A DNA stretch of 64,000 nt. It comes from Sphaerotilus microaerophilus (GTDB taxonomy: Bacteria; Pseudomonadota; Gammaproteobacteria; Burkholderiales; Burkholderiaceae_C). The stretch spans positions 2,852,001 to 2,916,000 of the forward strand of contig NZ_AP025730.1 in NCBI RefSeq assembly GCF_023734135.1. The letters run 5' to 3'. The position numbers were made by a program, and so were the translations under genes. Below are positions 16,864 through 26,139 of the stretch, piece after piece (within the stretch, counting starts at the first letter, position 1; every line of letters begins with the position of its first letter). A model generated the notes under the pieces. That model worked only from the letters and a program-made list of their open reading frames with translations, was not told the DNA's origin and did no database searches.

Positions 16864-17120
16864 GATCTCTTCGGTCTTTCTCAGGTCGCGCCAGGGGCGG
16901 AGCGACAGGCGGGCGCCGCGCGACATGCAGCGGCGCAAGGGCAGGGCGCCACGCTGCGCGGCATCCATCCGCGCACGAGGTGCGTCCAGTGGTCAGGGGA
17001 TTCTTCCCGCCCGGTGGTCGAACAGCATCGCCGCCGACCGCGCCTGCAACCCCGCGGTCGACGGCCTGTTTAGGCGTCCCGCAGGATGAGGGGAAAGAGG
17101 AAGGTCAGAGGGGATGAACG

Positions 17121-17150
17121 AAAAAACGACGCCCCGCGAAGGGGGCGTCG
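17121..17150 (-). terminator. Rho-independent terminator downstream of mscS
   Basis: Read on the minus strand: CGACGCCCC, a short loop, GGGGCGTCG, then a TTTTTT tract. It lies about 140 bases beyond the mscS stop, so it probably ends the murI-mscS direction of transcription. Confidence 0.8.
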
Positions 17151-17287
17151 AGTGATCGGAGTATACATGAGTCTGCCATCATGCTGCAGTGCAGCAGCTG
17201 AATGCGCGGCGAAGGCTCGATGCATCCCGATCCCGCCCCCGGCTGCGCGTGGCGCGGTGCCGGGTCGTTCCCGGTGAGGCCGCGCGG

Positions 17288-18103
17288 TCAGGCGGCGGGG
17301 GTGACCTTGTGGATTTGGGTCACTGCGGGCACGGGCCAGCCGGCTTCCTTGCCGACGCGGGCGATCGCCTCGTTGGTGTCGAAGTAAACCTGCCAGTAGT
17401 GGTCGGTGTGGGTGTAGGGGCGCACCGAGATCACCGGGCCCTGCAGCTGGAAGTCCAGCAGGTTCACTTCCGGGGCCGGTTCGGCGACCACGTTCGGGAT
17501 CTGCGCCACAGCGGCCTTCAGGCGCGCGATCGCGTCCAGCGGGTCCACGCCGTTGGCCAGCTGGGCGGTGCGTTCGACGCGGCGCACCGAGTTGACGGAG
17601 AAGTTCTGGATCGTGTCGCTGAAGATCTTGCCGTTGCCGACGATGGTGTGCACGTTGTCCGGCGTCACGATGGTGGTGCCGAACAGGCCCAGTTCCTTCA
17701 CCGTGCCGACCATGCCGCCCGCGCTGATGAAGTCGCCTACCTTGAAGGGGCGCAGGATCAGCATGAACGCACCGGCCGCGAAGTTGCCCAGCATGCCGCT
17801 CCAGGCCGCGCCGATGGCCACGCCGGCGCCGGCGAGCATCGCGGCGAACGAGGTGGTCTGGATCCCGAAGTAGCCCAGGATGCCCAGCACCAGGGCGATG
17901 TTCAGCGCGATGGCGACGATGTTGCCCAGGTACTTGGTCAGCGTGGGATCGACCGCATTGCGGTTCATCGCTGCCTGCATCAGGTTGACCACCTTGCCGA
18001 TCAGCCAGCGGCCGATGATCCAGAACGCGATCGCGGCCAGGATCTTGATCGCCAGGTCGATGGCGGTGGTGCTCAAAAACGTCTCGATCGACTTCATGTC
18101 CAT
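17288..18103 (-). CDS. mscS: Small-conductance mechanosensitive channel MscS
   Basis: 271-residue inner-membrane channel that opens under membrane tension during hypo-osmotic shock. Three transmembrane helices lie in the first ~125 residues. The pore-lining TM3 is AGAGVAIGAAWSGMLGNFAAG, followed by the MscS beta domain RPFKVGDFISAGG and GTVKELGLFGTTIVTPDN. The length is close to the E. coli protein (286). GAGGAGG eight bases before the ATG at 18103 fixes the start. murI lies upstream in the same direction with a 123-base gap. Confidence 0.93.
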   Translation of the reverse strand: MDMKSIETFLSTTAIDLAIKILAAIAFWIIGRWLIGKVVNLMQAAMNRNAVDPTLTKYLGNIVAIALNIALVLGILGYFGIQTTSFAAMLAGAGVAIGAAWSGMLGNFAAGAFMLILRPFKVGDFISAGGMVGTVKELGLFGTTIVTPDNVHTIVGNGKIFSDTIQNFSVNSVRRVERTAQLANGVDPLDAIARLKAAVAQIPNVVAEPAPEVNLLDFQLQGPVISVRPYTHTDHYWQVYFDTNEAIARVGKEAGWPVPAVTQIHKVTPAA

Positions 18104-18226
18104 CAGTAGATCCTCCTCGAAAGTGCAAAAGTGCACGCACGAACTGTGAACGATTTCTCGCTTTCGATCCAGCGTGCAGCGATGACGAGGGCTGGGCTGG
18201 TCCGGGCCTGCACCCGCTTGTCGCGT

Positions 18227-19084
18227 CTAGCCGACGTGGTCTGCGCGTGCACCGGGGTGCTCGGCGGGCCAGGCCTCAATTCGGCAGGGGAAGTCCAGCC
18301 AGCGCCGGGTCACGTCAGCCAGCAATTGCCGGTCACCGGTGGTCCACAGGCGGACCTCTCTGCCCGCGCTGGCCGATCCCGCGGGCAGGGGCGGTGGGCC
18401 ATCGGTGAGGTCTGCGGTGCGCCGAGCCACTGCATCGGCGGTGTCGATCAGCCGCACGGCCGGCCCGAGCACGGCCTGGATGTGGTGGGCAATGAAGGGG
18501 TAGTGCGTGCAGCCAAGCACGACGGTGTCGACACCGGCCACGCGCAGGGGCTCGCAGCAGCGCCGCACGATGTCGAGCAGCGCCGGCGCGTCCAGGTCGC
18601 CGGCCTCGATGGCGGCGGCCAGGCCGGGGCAGGGCTGCAGGTGCAGCTCGACATGGGCGGCGTGGGCCTGCGCCAGCATCCGGAAGCGCTCGCTGCGCAG
18701 GGTGCCTTCGGTGGCCAGCACACCTATGCGGCCGTTGCGGGTCAGCGCCGCGGCCGGCTTGATGCCGGGTTCGACGCCGACAATCGGCCAGTCGGGATGG
18801 CGGCTGCGCAGCAGTTGCACGGCCGCTGCGGTGGCGGTGTTGCAGGCCACGACGAGGAGCCGGGCGCCCTGGCTGCGCAGGAAGTCGGCGATCACCAGCG
18901 AGCGCTCCTGCACGAAGGGCATGTCGCGCTCGCCGTAGGGTGCGTGGCCGGAGTCCGCCACGTAGAGCAGGCGGGCCGCGGGAAGGTCGCGGCGGATGGC
19001 GCGCAGCACCGACAGGCCGCCCAGGCCGGAATCGAACACCCCGATGCAGGCGGGCAGGGTCGGGCAGGGCGGCGCTGGCGTCAT
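18227..19084 (-). CDS. murI: Glutamate racemase
   Basis: Cofactor-independent racemase (285 residues) that makes D-glutamate for peptidoglycan. Motifs are IGVFDSGLGGLSVLRA near the start, the first catalytic cysteine in VVACNTATAAA, and the second in VLGCTHYPFI. The ATG at 19084 (MTPAPPCPT) is preferred to a TTG at 19090. The gene is divergent from etfB across about 200 bases. Confidence 0.95.
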   Translation of the reverse strand: MTPAPPCPTLPACIGVFDSGLGGLSVLRAIRRDLPAARLLYVADSGHAPYGERDMPFVQERSLVIADFLRSQGARLLVVACNTATAAAVQLLRSRHPDWPIVGVEPGIKPAAALTRNGRIGVLATEGTLRSERFRMLAQAHAAHVELHLQPCPGLAAAIEAGDLDAPALLDIVRRCCEPLRVAGVDTVVLGCTHYPFIAHHIQAVLGPAVRLIDTADAVARRTADLTDGPPPLPAGSASAGREVRLWTTGDRQLLADVTRRWLDFPCRIEAWPAEHPGARADHVG

Positions 19085-19179
19085 GGGCAAGTCGGTGGAG
19101 GGCGCCGTGGTGGCCGAAAACTCTAGGCGCCTCAGTCTAGCAGCGGGGATTTGCGGCAGTGCATCAATTCCTCTAAAAT

Positions 19180-19193
19180 AGAACGATCGTGCT
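19180..19193. promoter_or_regulatory. Operator-like palindrome upstream of etfBA
   Basis: AGAACGATCGTGCT is an inverted repeat with six of seven pairs matching, centred on CGATCG and flanked by AT-rich bases. It lies 89 bases before the etfB start. TetR-family fatty-acid regulators in betaproteobacteria use sites of this type. The core matches the site at 7648-7661 (AGA-N-CGATCG). Confidence 0.45.
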
Positions 19194-19282
19194 TTTTTAG
19201 GTCGACGATGATGGACTGCCTCCTGTCGCCACCTAGAATCGCCATTCGGTCAGCAGCAAGCCCAACCACTGGAGAAGATCGC

Positions 19283-20032
19283 ATGAAGGCATTGGTACCC
19301 GTCAAGCGGGTCGTGGACTACAACGTCAAGGTCCGCGTCAAGTCGGACGGCACGGGGGTGGACATCGCCAACGTCAAGATGAGCATGAACCCCTTCGACG
19401 AGATTGCGGTTGAAGAGGCGGTTCGGCTCAAGGAGAAGGGTGTGGTCACGGAGGTGATCGCGGTGTCCTGCGGCGTCACGCAGTGCCAGGAGACCCTGCG
19501 CACGGCGATGGCCATCGGCGCGGACCGGGCCATCCTGGTCGAATGCGCGGATGAACTGCAGCCGCTGGCGGTGGCCAAGCTGCTCAAGGCCCTGGTGGAC
19601 CGTGAACAGCCGGGCCTGGTGATCGTGGGCAAGCAGGCCATCGACGACGACTGCAACCAGACCGGCCAGATGCTGGCGGCGCTGGCCGGCCTGCCGCAGG
19701 CGACCTTCGCCTCCAAGGTCGAAGTCGCCGATGGCCGTGCCACCGTCACGCGCGAGATCGACGGCGGCCTGGAAACCGTGTCGGTGAGCCTGCCGGCCAT
19801 CGTCACCACCGACCTGCGCCTGAACGAGCCGCGCTACGTGACGCTGCCCAACATCATGAAGGCCAAGAAGAAGCCGCTGGAGACCGTCAAGCCGGCCGAC
19901 CTGGGCGTGGACGTGGCCCCGCGCATCAAGACCCTGAAGGTCAGCGAGCCGCCCAAGCGCGGCGCGGGGATCAAGGTGCCGGACGTTGCGACGCTGGTGA
20001 ACAAGCTGAAGAACGAAGCCAAGGTGATCTGA
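19283..20032 (+). CDS. etfB: Electron transfer flavoprotein subunit beta
   Basis: Beta subunit (249 residues) of the FAD/AMP heterodimer that takes electrons from acyl-CoA dehydrogenases to ETF:ubiquinone oxidoreductase. It starts [20 protein letters not shown] and has the AMP-binding-region motif [20 protein letters not shown] and the recognition-loop [27 protein letters not shown] precedes the ATG at 19283. etfA begins two bases after its stop. Confidence 0.97.
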   Translation: MKALVPVKRVVDYNVKVRVKSDGTGVDIANVKMSMNPFDEIAVEEAVRLKEKGVVTEVIAVSCGVTQCQETLRTAMAIGADRAILVECADELQPLAVAKLLKALVDREQPGLVIVGKQAIDDDCNQTGQMLAALAGLPQATFASKVEVADGRATVTREIDGGLETVSVSLPAIVTTDLRLNEPRYVTLPNIMKAKKKPLETVKPADLGVDVAPRIKTLKVSEPPKRGAGIKVPDVATLVNKLKNEAKVI

Positions 20033-20034
20033 GC

Positions 20035-20967
20035 ATGAGCGTCCTCGTCATTGCCGAACACGACAACGCGACCCTCAAGGGCGCGACCCTGAACACCGTC
20101 ACCGCGGCCCTGGCCTGCGGGGGCGACGTGCACGTGCTGGTGGCCGGCCAGAACGCCGGCGCGGCAGCGGCCGCGGCCGCCCAGATCGCCGGTGTGGCCA
20201 AGGTGCTGCACGCCGACAGCGAAGCCCTGGCCCACGGCCTGGCCGAGAACGTCGCCGCGCAGGTCGTCGCCATCGCCCCGGGCTACAGCCACCTGCTGTT
20301 CCCGGCCACGGCCGGCGGCAAGAACGTCGCTCCGCGCGTGGCCGCACTGCTCGACGTGGCGCAGCTCAGCGACATCACCAAGGTGGTGAGCCCGGACACC
20401 TTCGAGCGCCCGATCTACGCGGGCAACGCCGTGGCCACCGTGCAGAGCACTGACGCGATCAAGGTCGCCACCGTGCGCGGCACCGGCTTCGACGCTGCGG
20501 CAGCCACGGGCGGCAGTGCCGCCGTCGAGGCCCTGGCGGCGGTGGCCGACAGCGGCAAGAGCCAGTACCTGGGCAGCGAGATCGCCAAGAACGACCGCCC
20601 CGAGCTGACCGCTGCCAAGATCATCGTCAGCGGTGGCCGGGCGATGGGCAGCAGCGAGAAGTTCAACGAGGTGCTCATCCCGCTGGCCGACAAGCTCGGT
20701 GCGGCACTCGGTGCCAGCCGCGCCGCGGTGGACGCAGGCTACGCGCCCAACGACTGGCAGGTGGGCCAGACCGGCAAGATCGTCGCGCCACAGCTCTACA
20801 TCGCCTGCGGCATCAGCGGCGCGATCCAGCACCTGGCCGGCATGAAGGACAGCAAGGTGATCGTGGCGATCAACAAGGACGCCGAGGCGCCCATCTTCAG
20901 CGTGGCCGACTACGGGCTGGAGGCGGACTTGTTTGCCGCCGTGCCGGAACTGGTGAAGTCGCTCTGA
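20035..20967 (+). CDS. etfA: Electron transfer flavoprotein subunit alpha
   Basis: FAD-binding alpha subunit, 310 residues. The C-terminal FAD domain shows [13 protein letters not shown], the [18 protein letters not shown] segment and [18 protein letters not shown]. It forms the heterodimer with EtfB and is translated from the same message. A strong hairpin separates it from the acyl-CoA dehydrogenase gene. Confidence 0.97.
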   Translation: MSVLVIAEHDNATLKGATLNTVTAALACGGDVHVLVAGQNAGAAAAAAAQIAGVAKVLHADSEALAHGLAENVAAQVVAIAPGYSHLLFPATAGGKNVAPRVAALLDVAQLSDITKVVSPDTFERPIYAGNAVATVQSTDAIKVATVRGTGFDAAAATGGSAAVEALAAVADSGKSQYLGSEIAKNDRPELTAAKIIVSGGRAMGSSEKFNEVLIPLADKLGAALGASRAAVDAGYAPNDWQVGQTGKIVAPQLYIACGISGAIQHLAGMKDSKVIVAINKDAEAPIFSVADYGLEADLFAAVPELVKSL

Positions 20968-21015
20968 GTGCGTGCTTCGATGGCTGCTTCGTGAGCAGCA
21001 GCCACTGAACCTCTT

Positions 21016-21046
21016 CGGGCGCCCAACCAGCCGGTTGTGGCGCCCG
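21016..21046 (+). promoter_or_regulatory. Strong hairpin between etfA and the acyl-CoA dehydrogenase gene
   Basis: CGGGCGCC pairs with GGCGCCCG, with an inner AACC/GGTT stem and a loop of about four bases. Only a weak T-rich stretch follows (GAGTCTTGTCT). It may be a partial terminator or an mRNA-stabilising element lowering expression of the downstream gene relative to etfBA. Confidence 0.5.
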
Positions 21047-21066
21047 AGTCTTGTCTGGAGAGAAAA

Positions 21067-22857
21067 ATGACCTATCGCGCCCCCGTCAAGGACATGCTTT
21101 TCTGCATGAAGGAACTGGCCGGCATCGACCAGCTCACGCAGATCCCCGGCTTCGAGGATGCCGGCTACGACACCGCCGCCGCCGTGCTGGAAGAGTGCGC
21201 CAAGTTCAACGAGGGCGTGGTCGCCCCGCTGAACTGGGAGGGTGACAAGTACCCCTCGTCCTTCCACGACGGCAAGGTCACCACGACGCCCGGCTTCAAG
21301 CAGGCCTTCCAGCAGTTCGGCGAAGGCGGCTGGCAGGGCCTGCAGCATCCGGTGGACTTCGGCGGCCAGGGCCTGCCCAAGACCATCGGCGCGGCCTGCG
21401 CCGAGGTGCTGCACAGCGCCAACCTGAGCTTCGCGCTCTGCCCGCTGCTGACCGACGGCGCCATCGAGGCGCTGCTGACCGCCGGCTCCGACGAGCAGAA
21501 GGCCACCTACCTGCCGAAGATGATCTCCGGCGAGTGGACCGGCACGATGAACCTGACCGAGCCGCAGGCCGGCTCCGACCTGGCCGCGGTGCGCACCCGC
21601 GCCGAGCCACAGCCCGACGGCACCTACAAGATCTTCGGCACCAAGATCTTCATCACCTACGGTGAGCACGACATGGCCGAGAACATTGTCCACCTCGTGC
21701 TGGCGCGGGTTCAGGGTGCGCCCGAGGGCGTCAAGGGCATCAGCCTGTTCATCGTGCCGAAGTTCCTGCTCGACGCCAACGGCAACCCCGGCACGCGCAA
21801 CGACGCGCACTGCGTCAGCATCGAGCACAAGCTGGGCATCAAGGCCAGCCCGACGGCGGTGCTGCAGTACGGCGACCATGGCGGCGCCATCGGCTACCTG
21901 ATCGGCCAGGAAAACCGCGGCCTGGAGTACATGTTCATCATGATGAACTCCGCCCGCTTCGGCGTGGGCGTGCAGGGCCTGGCGGTGTCCGAGCGGGCCT
22001 ACCAGAAGGCGGTGCAGTACGCGCGCGACCGCGTGCAGTCCCGCCCGGTGGACGGCTCGGTCAAGGGGGCCGCGCCCATCATCCACCACCCGGACGTGCG
22101 CCGCATGCTGATGACGATGCGCGCCACCGCCGAGGGTTGCCGCGCGCTGGCCATCACCGCCGCGGCCGCCTACGACGCTGCGCACCACCACCCGGACGCC
22201 GAGACCCGCGCGCAGAACCAGACCTTCTACGAGTTCATGGTCCCGCTGGTCAAGGGCTACAGCACCGAGACCAGCCTGGAGGTCACCAGCCTGGCGGTGC
22301 AGGTGCACGGCGGCATGGGCTTCATCGAAGAGACCGGCATCGCCCAGCTCTATCGCGACGCCAAGATCCTGACCATCTACGAAGGCACCACCGCGATCCA
22401 GGCCAACGACCTGATCGGGCGCAAGACCTCGCGCGACGGCGGCCAGTCCGCCAAGGCGATTGCCGGCCAGATCGAGCTGACCGAGGCCGACCTGGCCGCG
22501 CGCAACGACCCGGCCGCGCAGAGCTTCGCCAAGCGCCTGAAGGCCGCCCGCGAGGCGTTCATTGAGGTGGTGGACTTCGTCGCCGGCCAGACCAAGGCCA
22601 GCCCGAACGCGGTCTTCGCCGGCTCGGTGCCCTACCTGATGCTGGCCGGCAACCTGATGGCCGGCTGGCAGATGGGCCGCGCGCTGCTGGCCGCCGAGGA
22701 CGCCATCAACGAGGGTGAAGAGGTCGAGTTCATGCAGGCCAAGGTGGCGACGGCGCGTTTCTACGCCGAGCACATCCTCACCCGCGTGCCGGGGCTGCGA
22801 GACAGCATCCTGGAAGGCGGTGAATCCGCCTGCGCGCTGCCGCTGGACGCGTTCTGA
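21067..22857 (+). CDS. Acyl-CoA dehydrogenase, long ~600-residue class
   Basis: FAD enzyme catalysing the first step of beta-oxidation and reducing the EtfBA encoded just upstream. The 596-residue length and start MTYRAPVKDMLFCMKELAG match the FadE-like class with an extra C-terminal acetyl-CoA-dehydrogenase-like domain. That class includes long-chain acyl-CoA and 3-methylmercaptopropionyl-CoA dehydrogenases. Motifs are MNLTEPQAGSDLAAVRTRA, VHGGMGFIEETGIAQLYRD and the catalytic glutamate region IYEGTTAIQANDL. GGAGAG precedes the ATG. Chain-length preference cannot be read from sequence. Confidence 0.92.
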   Translation: MTYRAPVKDMLFCMKELAGIDQLTQIPGFEDAGYDTAAAVLEECAKFNEGVVAPLNWEGDKYPSSFHDGKVTTTPGFKQAFQQFGEGGWQGLQHPVDFGGQGLPKTIGAACAEVLHSANLSFALCPLLTDGAIEALLTAGSDEQKATYLPKMISGEWTGTMNLTEPQAGSDLAAVRTRAEPQPDGTYKIFGTKIFITYGEHDMAENIVHLVLARVQGAPEGVKGISLFIVPKFLLDANGNPGTRNDAHCVSIEHKLGIKASPTAVLQYGDHGGAIGYLIGQENRGLEYMFIMMNSARFGVGVQGLAVSERAYQKAVQYARDRVQSRPVDGSVKGAAPIIHHPDVRRMLMTMRATAEGCRALAITAAAAYDAAHHHPDAETRAQNQTFYEFMVPLVKGYSTETSLEVTSLAVQVHGGMGFIEETGIAQLYRDAKILTIYEGTTAIQANDLIGRKTSRDGGQSAKAIAGQIELTEADLAARNDPAAQSFAKRLKAAREAFIEVVDFVAGQTKASPNAVFAGSVPYLMLAGNLMAGWQMGRALLAAEDAINEGEEVEFMQAKVATARFYAEHILTRVPGLRDSILEGGESACALPLDAF

Positions 22858-22861
22858 GCCG

Positions 22862-22883
22862 GGGCCGCAGCAGCGGCCCTTTT
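22862..22883 (+). terminator. Rho-independent terminator after the acyl-CoA dehydrogenase
   Basis: GGGCCGC, loop AGCA, GCGGCCC, then TTTT: a seven-pair GC stem five bases after the stop codon. Confidence 0.8.
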
Positions 22884-22985
22884 CGATTTAGACGCACCAC
22901 TCCAACGCGCCTGGCGCCTGCGTGACAGGCCGCCACGGCGCGGGTCGGCAGACTGTGCCGCCAGCCCATCACGAGGAGACTTCCC

Positions 22986-23939
22986 TTGGCCCTGCCCCCC
23001 ATCCTGAAGCGCCTGCGCCTGCCGGTCGTCGGCTCGCCGCTGTTCATCATCAGCAACCCCAAGCTGGTGATCGAGCAGTGCAAGGCCGGCATCGTCGGCG
23101 CGATGCCCTCGCTCAACGCCCGCCCGGCGTCACTGCTGGACGAATGGCTGGCCGAGATCACCGAGACGCTGGCCGCCTGGGACCGTGACCACCCCGAGGC
23201 GCCGTCCGCGCCGTTCGCGATCAACCAGATCGTCCACAAGAGCAATGACCGGCTGGACCACGACCTGGCGCTGTGCGCCAAGTACAAGGTGCCGGTGATC
23301 ATCACCAGCCTGGGGGCGCGCACCGACGTCAACGACGCCGTGCACGGCTGGGGCGGCATCGTGCTGCACGACATCATCAACAACGCCTTTGCGCACAAGG
23401 CGGTGGAGAAGGGCGCCGACGGCCTGATCGCGGTGGCGGCCGGTGCCGGCGGCCATGCCGGCGTCAAGAGCCCCTTCGCGCTGATCCAGGAGATCCGCCA
23501 GTGGTTCGACGGCCCGCTGGCGCTGTCGGGCTCGATCGCCAGCGGCGGCGCCATCCTGGCTGCGCAGGCGATGGGGGCGGACCTGGCGTACATCGGCTCG
23601 GCCTTCATCGCCACCGACGAGGCGCGTGCCAGCGAAGGCTACAAGCAGTGCATCGTCGACAGCAACAGCGACGACATCGTCTACAGCAACCTCTTCACCG
23701 GCGTGCACGGCAACTACCTGAAAGCCTCCATCGTGGCGGCGGGCCTGGATCCGGATCACCTGCCGGAGAGTGACCCGAGCAAGATGAACTTCGGCGGCAG
23801 CGCGGCCAAGGCCTGGAAGGACATCTGGGGCTGCGGCCAGGGCATCGGTGCGATCGACAAGGTCCAGCCGGCTGCTGCGTTGGTGGCCCAGTTGAAGGCG
23901 GAATACGACGCGGCACGCGCGCGCCTCTGCGGCGCCTGA
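22986..23939 (+). CDS. NAD(P)H-dependent flavin oxidoreductase (nitronate monooxygenase family)
   Basis: FMN-binding TIM-barrel enzyme (317 residues) of the YrpB / 2-nitropropane dioxygenase superfamily. It begins ALPPILKRLRLPVVGSPLFI and carries the phosphate-binding [11 protein letters not shown] and LSGSIASGGAILAAQAMGAD. Translation starts at a TTG at 22986, supported by GAGGAG at the right distance and by the family N-terminus. The C-terminal ~60 residues include MNFGGSAAKAWKDIWGCGQG, seen in homologues annotated near fatty-acid genes. The substrate is unknown. Confidence 0.87.
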   Translation: MALPPILKRLRLPVVGSPLFIISNPKLVIEQCKAGIVGAMPSLNARPASLLDEWLAEITETLAAWDRDHPEAPSAPFAINQIVHKSNDRLDHDLALCAKYKVPVIITSLGARTDVNDAVHGWGGIVLHDIINNAFAHKAVEKGADGLIAVAAGAGGHAGVKSPFALIQEIRQWFDGPLALSGSIASGGAILAAQAMGADLAYIGSAFIATDEARASEGYKQCIVDSNSDDIVYSNLFTGVHGNYLKASIVAAGLDPDHLPESDPSKMNFGGSAAKAWKDIWGCGQGIGAIDKVQPAAALVAQLKAEYDAARARLCGA

Positions 23940-23960
23940 TCTACACGCCAACAAACAGCG

Positions 23961-24115
23961 GCCGCGGAACCGGCTTCGCCGGGCCGCTGGCGGCGCCTTG
24001 CAGGCCGCGCCGGGGACTGTGCCCCGGCCCTTCGCCAGGCTTGAACGGTCCGCAGAACCCTTCAAGTCCGGGCTCAGCCCCCTTGAGGGGGAGCGCCGAA
24101 GGCGCTGCGGGGGTG
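23961..24115. repeat. Dispersed structured intergenic repeat, copy A (with insertion)
   Basis: Same family as 47609-47682 and 63249-63325. Shared parts are GGAACCGGCTTCGCCGGG, the palindrome CCGCTGGCGG at 23984-23993, a CCCCC/GGGGG stem, and the hairpin AGCGCC-GAA-GGCGCT at 24092-24106. About 80 extra bases sit between the two halves. The hairpin end lies 16 bases from the stop of the minus-strand regulator gene. Confidence 0.8.
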
Positions 24116-24122
24116 GTTCACG

Positions 24123-24863
24123 TCAGTCGCGCGTGAGGCGGTGCAGCTCCAGGGCCTCGTCCGGCGAGCTGTGCTGTGCCAGCTTGCGGTAGACCGCCTT
24201 GATGTGGTCGTTCACCGCGAACCACTTGATGCCCATCAGCCGCGCGATCTCCTTGATCGTGAAGCCCTTGGCGAGGTAGGTCAGCACCTCGTTCTCGCGG
24301 CTGTTCAGGCCGGGCATGTCGGCGGCCGGGCTGCCCAGCGGGGCCGGCAGGGTACGCCCGCCGAATTCGCTCAGGCTGCCGAAGCTGGAATCCACCGAGC
24401 CGCCGCGGTTGTCGATGCCGCGAAAAAAGCCCAGGAAGCGCCGTGCGATCGCCGGGGACAGCGAGGGCTGGCCGCGCACGATCTTCTGCAGTTCCTCGAC
24501 CAGCACCTCGAAGCGGTCTTCCTTGAGCAGGTAACCGTCGGCGCCGCACTGCAGCGCAGGGAAGAGGTGATCGTCGTCGCAGTGCAGCGTGGTGGCGATC
24601 TTGATGGCCGGGTGGCCCGCCAGCTGCGCCAGCAACTCCAGCCCCGAGCCGTCGGGTTGCTCCAGGTCGCAGAGGATCAGGCGAAATCCCTTCGGGTCGG
24701 GCCGAGCGCGCTGGCTCGGGCCGATGCCCAGGGCCTGGCGTGCCGAGTCGAGGTCCCGGGCCTCGGTGAAGTCGATCTCGTCGCTGAAGCTCTCGCGCAC
24801 GACGCGCACGAGGAAGCTGCGCGCAACCGCGTTGTCTTCGACGATCAGCACGCGAATGGACAT
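24123..24863 (-). CDS. Orphan NarL/LuxR-type response regulator
   Basis: 246-residue regulator with an N-terminal receiver (MSIRVLIVEDNAVARSFL), phospho-acceptor Asp 66 in LILCDLEQPDGSG and conserved lysine in GYLLKEDR. The C-terminal LuxR helix-turn-helix is LNSRENEVLTYLAKGF then TIKEIARLMGI. It lies between two unrelated genes with no kinase nearby, so the partner is unknown. The receiver and HTH are joined by a longer than usual linker with a Gly/Ser-rich part. The ATG at 24863 gives a standard receiver start. Confidence 0.9.
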   Translation of the reverse strand: MSIRVLIVEDNAVARSFLVRVVRESFSDEIDFTEARDLDSARQALGIGPSQRARPDPKGFRLILCDLEQPDGSGLELLAQLAGHPAIKIATTLHCDDDHLFPALQCGADGYLLKEDRFEVLVEELQKIVRGQPSLSPAIARRFLGFFRGIDNRGGSVDSSFGSLSEFGGRTLPAPLGSPAADMPGLNSRENEVLTYLAKGFTIKEIARLMGIKWFAVNDHIKAVYRKLAQHSSPDEALELHRLTRD

Positions 24864-25008
24864 GAGGCAAACCTTGGCAGCACGATGAAGAGTGCACGAT
24901 GGCAACGTGCACCGGCATTATCGGCTGCTGGCTCAGGCCCTGAGGCTAGGCTCCCCCTCAGTCCCAGGGGGCGCGGCCTGCAGCCCAGGGGCCGAGCGGT
25001 CAGGGCGA

Positions 25009-25989
25009 TCAAAGATCGTTGGACAGCACCAACTTGCCCTGGATCTTTCGGCTCGCCATGCGTTCGTAGCCCTGCTTGAGCTGGCTCATCGGCAGCACCT
25101 GGTCGAGCACCGGCTTGATGCGGCGCTCGACGTACCAGCGGGTCAGTTCGACCAGCGCGGCCACGGCGGCCTGCGGTTCGCGGCGGGCAAAGTCGCCCCA
25201 GAACACGCCGACGATCGAGGCGCCCTTGAGCAGCGCCAGGTTCAACGGCAGGCTGGGGATGCCGCCCTGCGCAAAACCGATCACCAGGTAGCGGCCTCGC
25301 CAGGCGATCGAGCGGAACACCGGCTCGGCCAGGTCACCGCCCACGGGGTCGTAGACCACGTCGGGGCCGCGCCCCTCGGTCAGCACCTTGAGGCGCTCGC
25401 GCAGGTCCTCGCGGCTGTAGTTGATCGCCTCGTCGGCGCCCAGGCGGCGGGTCAGCTCGCACTTCTCGTCGGTCGATGCGGCGGCGATCACCCGCGCCCC
25501 GGCGGCCTTGGCGATCTGGATCGCCGCGGTGCCCACGCCGCCCGCAGCGCCCAGCACCAGCACGGTCTCGCCCGCGCGCAGCGCAGCCCGGTCGATCAGG
25601 CCGTGGTGGGTGGTCGCGTAGGTGCAGATGAAGGCGGCGGCGTCCTCGAAGGTCATCGCGTCGGGGATCGGCAGCACCTTGTCCGCGCTCACGCAGACCT
25701 CCGTGGCGAAGGCGCCCATGCCGCCGAAGGAGGCCACCCGCTGGCCCATGCGCAGGTGGCTCACCTCGGCGCCGACCGCGTCGATCACGCCCGAGAACTC
25801 CAGACCGGGCACGAAGGGCAGCGGCGGCTTCACCTGGTACTTGCCGTGGGTGATCAGCAGGTCGGGGAAGTTCAGGCTGGCGCAGTGCACCGCCACGCGC
25901 ACCTCGCGCGGGCCGGGCTGCGCCGTCGGCAGCGCCTTCCATTGCAGATCCTGGGGGCCGGTGGTCTGTTCACACAACCAGGCGTGCAT
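25009..25989 (-). CDS. NADPH:quinone oxidoreductase, zinc-free MDR family
   Basis: 326-residue medium-chain dehydrogenase/reductase of the quinone-oxidoreductase (zeta-crystallin) class. It has an N-terminal GroES-like domain ([34 protein letters not shown]) and a Rossmann domain with the NADPH motif [20 protein letters not shown]. No zinc ligands are evident. GGAGACC precedes the ATG at 25989. The gene is divergent from surE across 150 bases. It could detoxify quinones or other electrophiles. Confidence 0.88.
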   Translation of the reverse strand: MHAWLCEQTTGPQDLQWKALPTAQPGPREVRVAVHCASLNFPDLLITHGKYQVKPPLPFVPGLEFSGVIDAVGAEVSHLRMGQRVASFGGMGAFATEVCVSADKVLPIPDAMTFEDAAAFICTYATTHHGLIDRAALRAGETVLVLGAAGGVGTAAIQIAKAAGARVIAAASTDEKCELTRRLGADEAINYSREDLRERLKVLTEGRGPDVVYDPVGGDLAEPVFRSIAWRGRYLVIGFAQGGIPSLPLNLALLKGASIVGVFWGDFARREPQAAVAALVELTRWYVERRIKPVLDQVLPMSQLKQGYERMASRKIQGKLVLSNDL

Positions 25990-26139
25990 CGTGGGTCTCC
26001 TCATCGTGGTGTTGGCCGTCGCTGGTCGCGCGCACGGCTGGCGATGATCGCCGCAGAGCGCAGCGCGTTCCTGTCACGCAGGTGCCAGGGTGGGCGATCC
26101 ATGATGCGGCGCTCCGGATGGGCTGCCTACAATGACCCC

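Noticed and set aside
19834..22773. 979-codon open frame on the minus strand opposite etfBA and the acyl-CoA dehydrogenase
   Set aside because: It is a high-GC shadow frame: its translation is rich in Gly, His, Arg and Ala with no family motif, while the plus strand holds three clear genes.
24945..25000. GC-rich stretch with CTCCCCCTCAG and CCCAGGGGG that looks like a fourth copy of the dispersed repeat
   Set aside because: Only the C and G runs match; the CCGGC stem, the CCAC/GTGG palindrome and the AGCGGC hairpin are missing.
24892..26139. Long open frame running into surE from upstream
   Set aside because: It is antisense to the quinone oxidoreductase, and SurE starts normally at the ATG at 26140.
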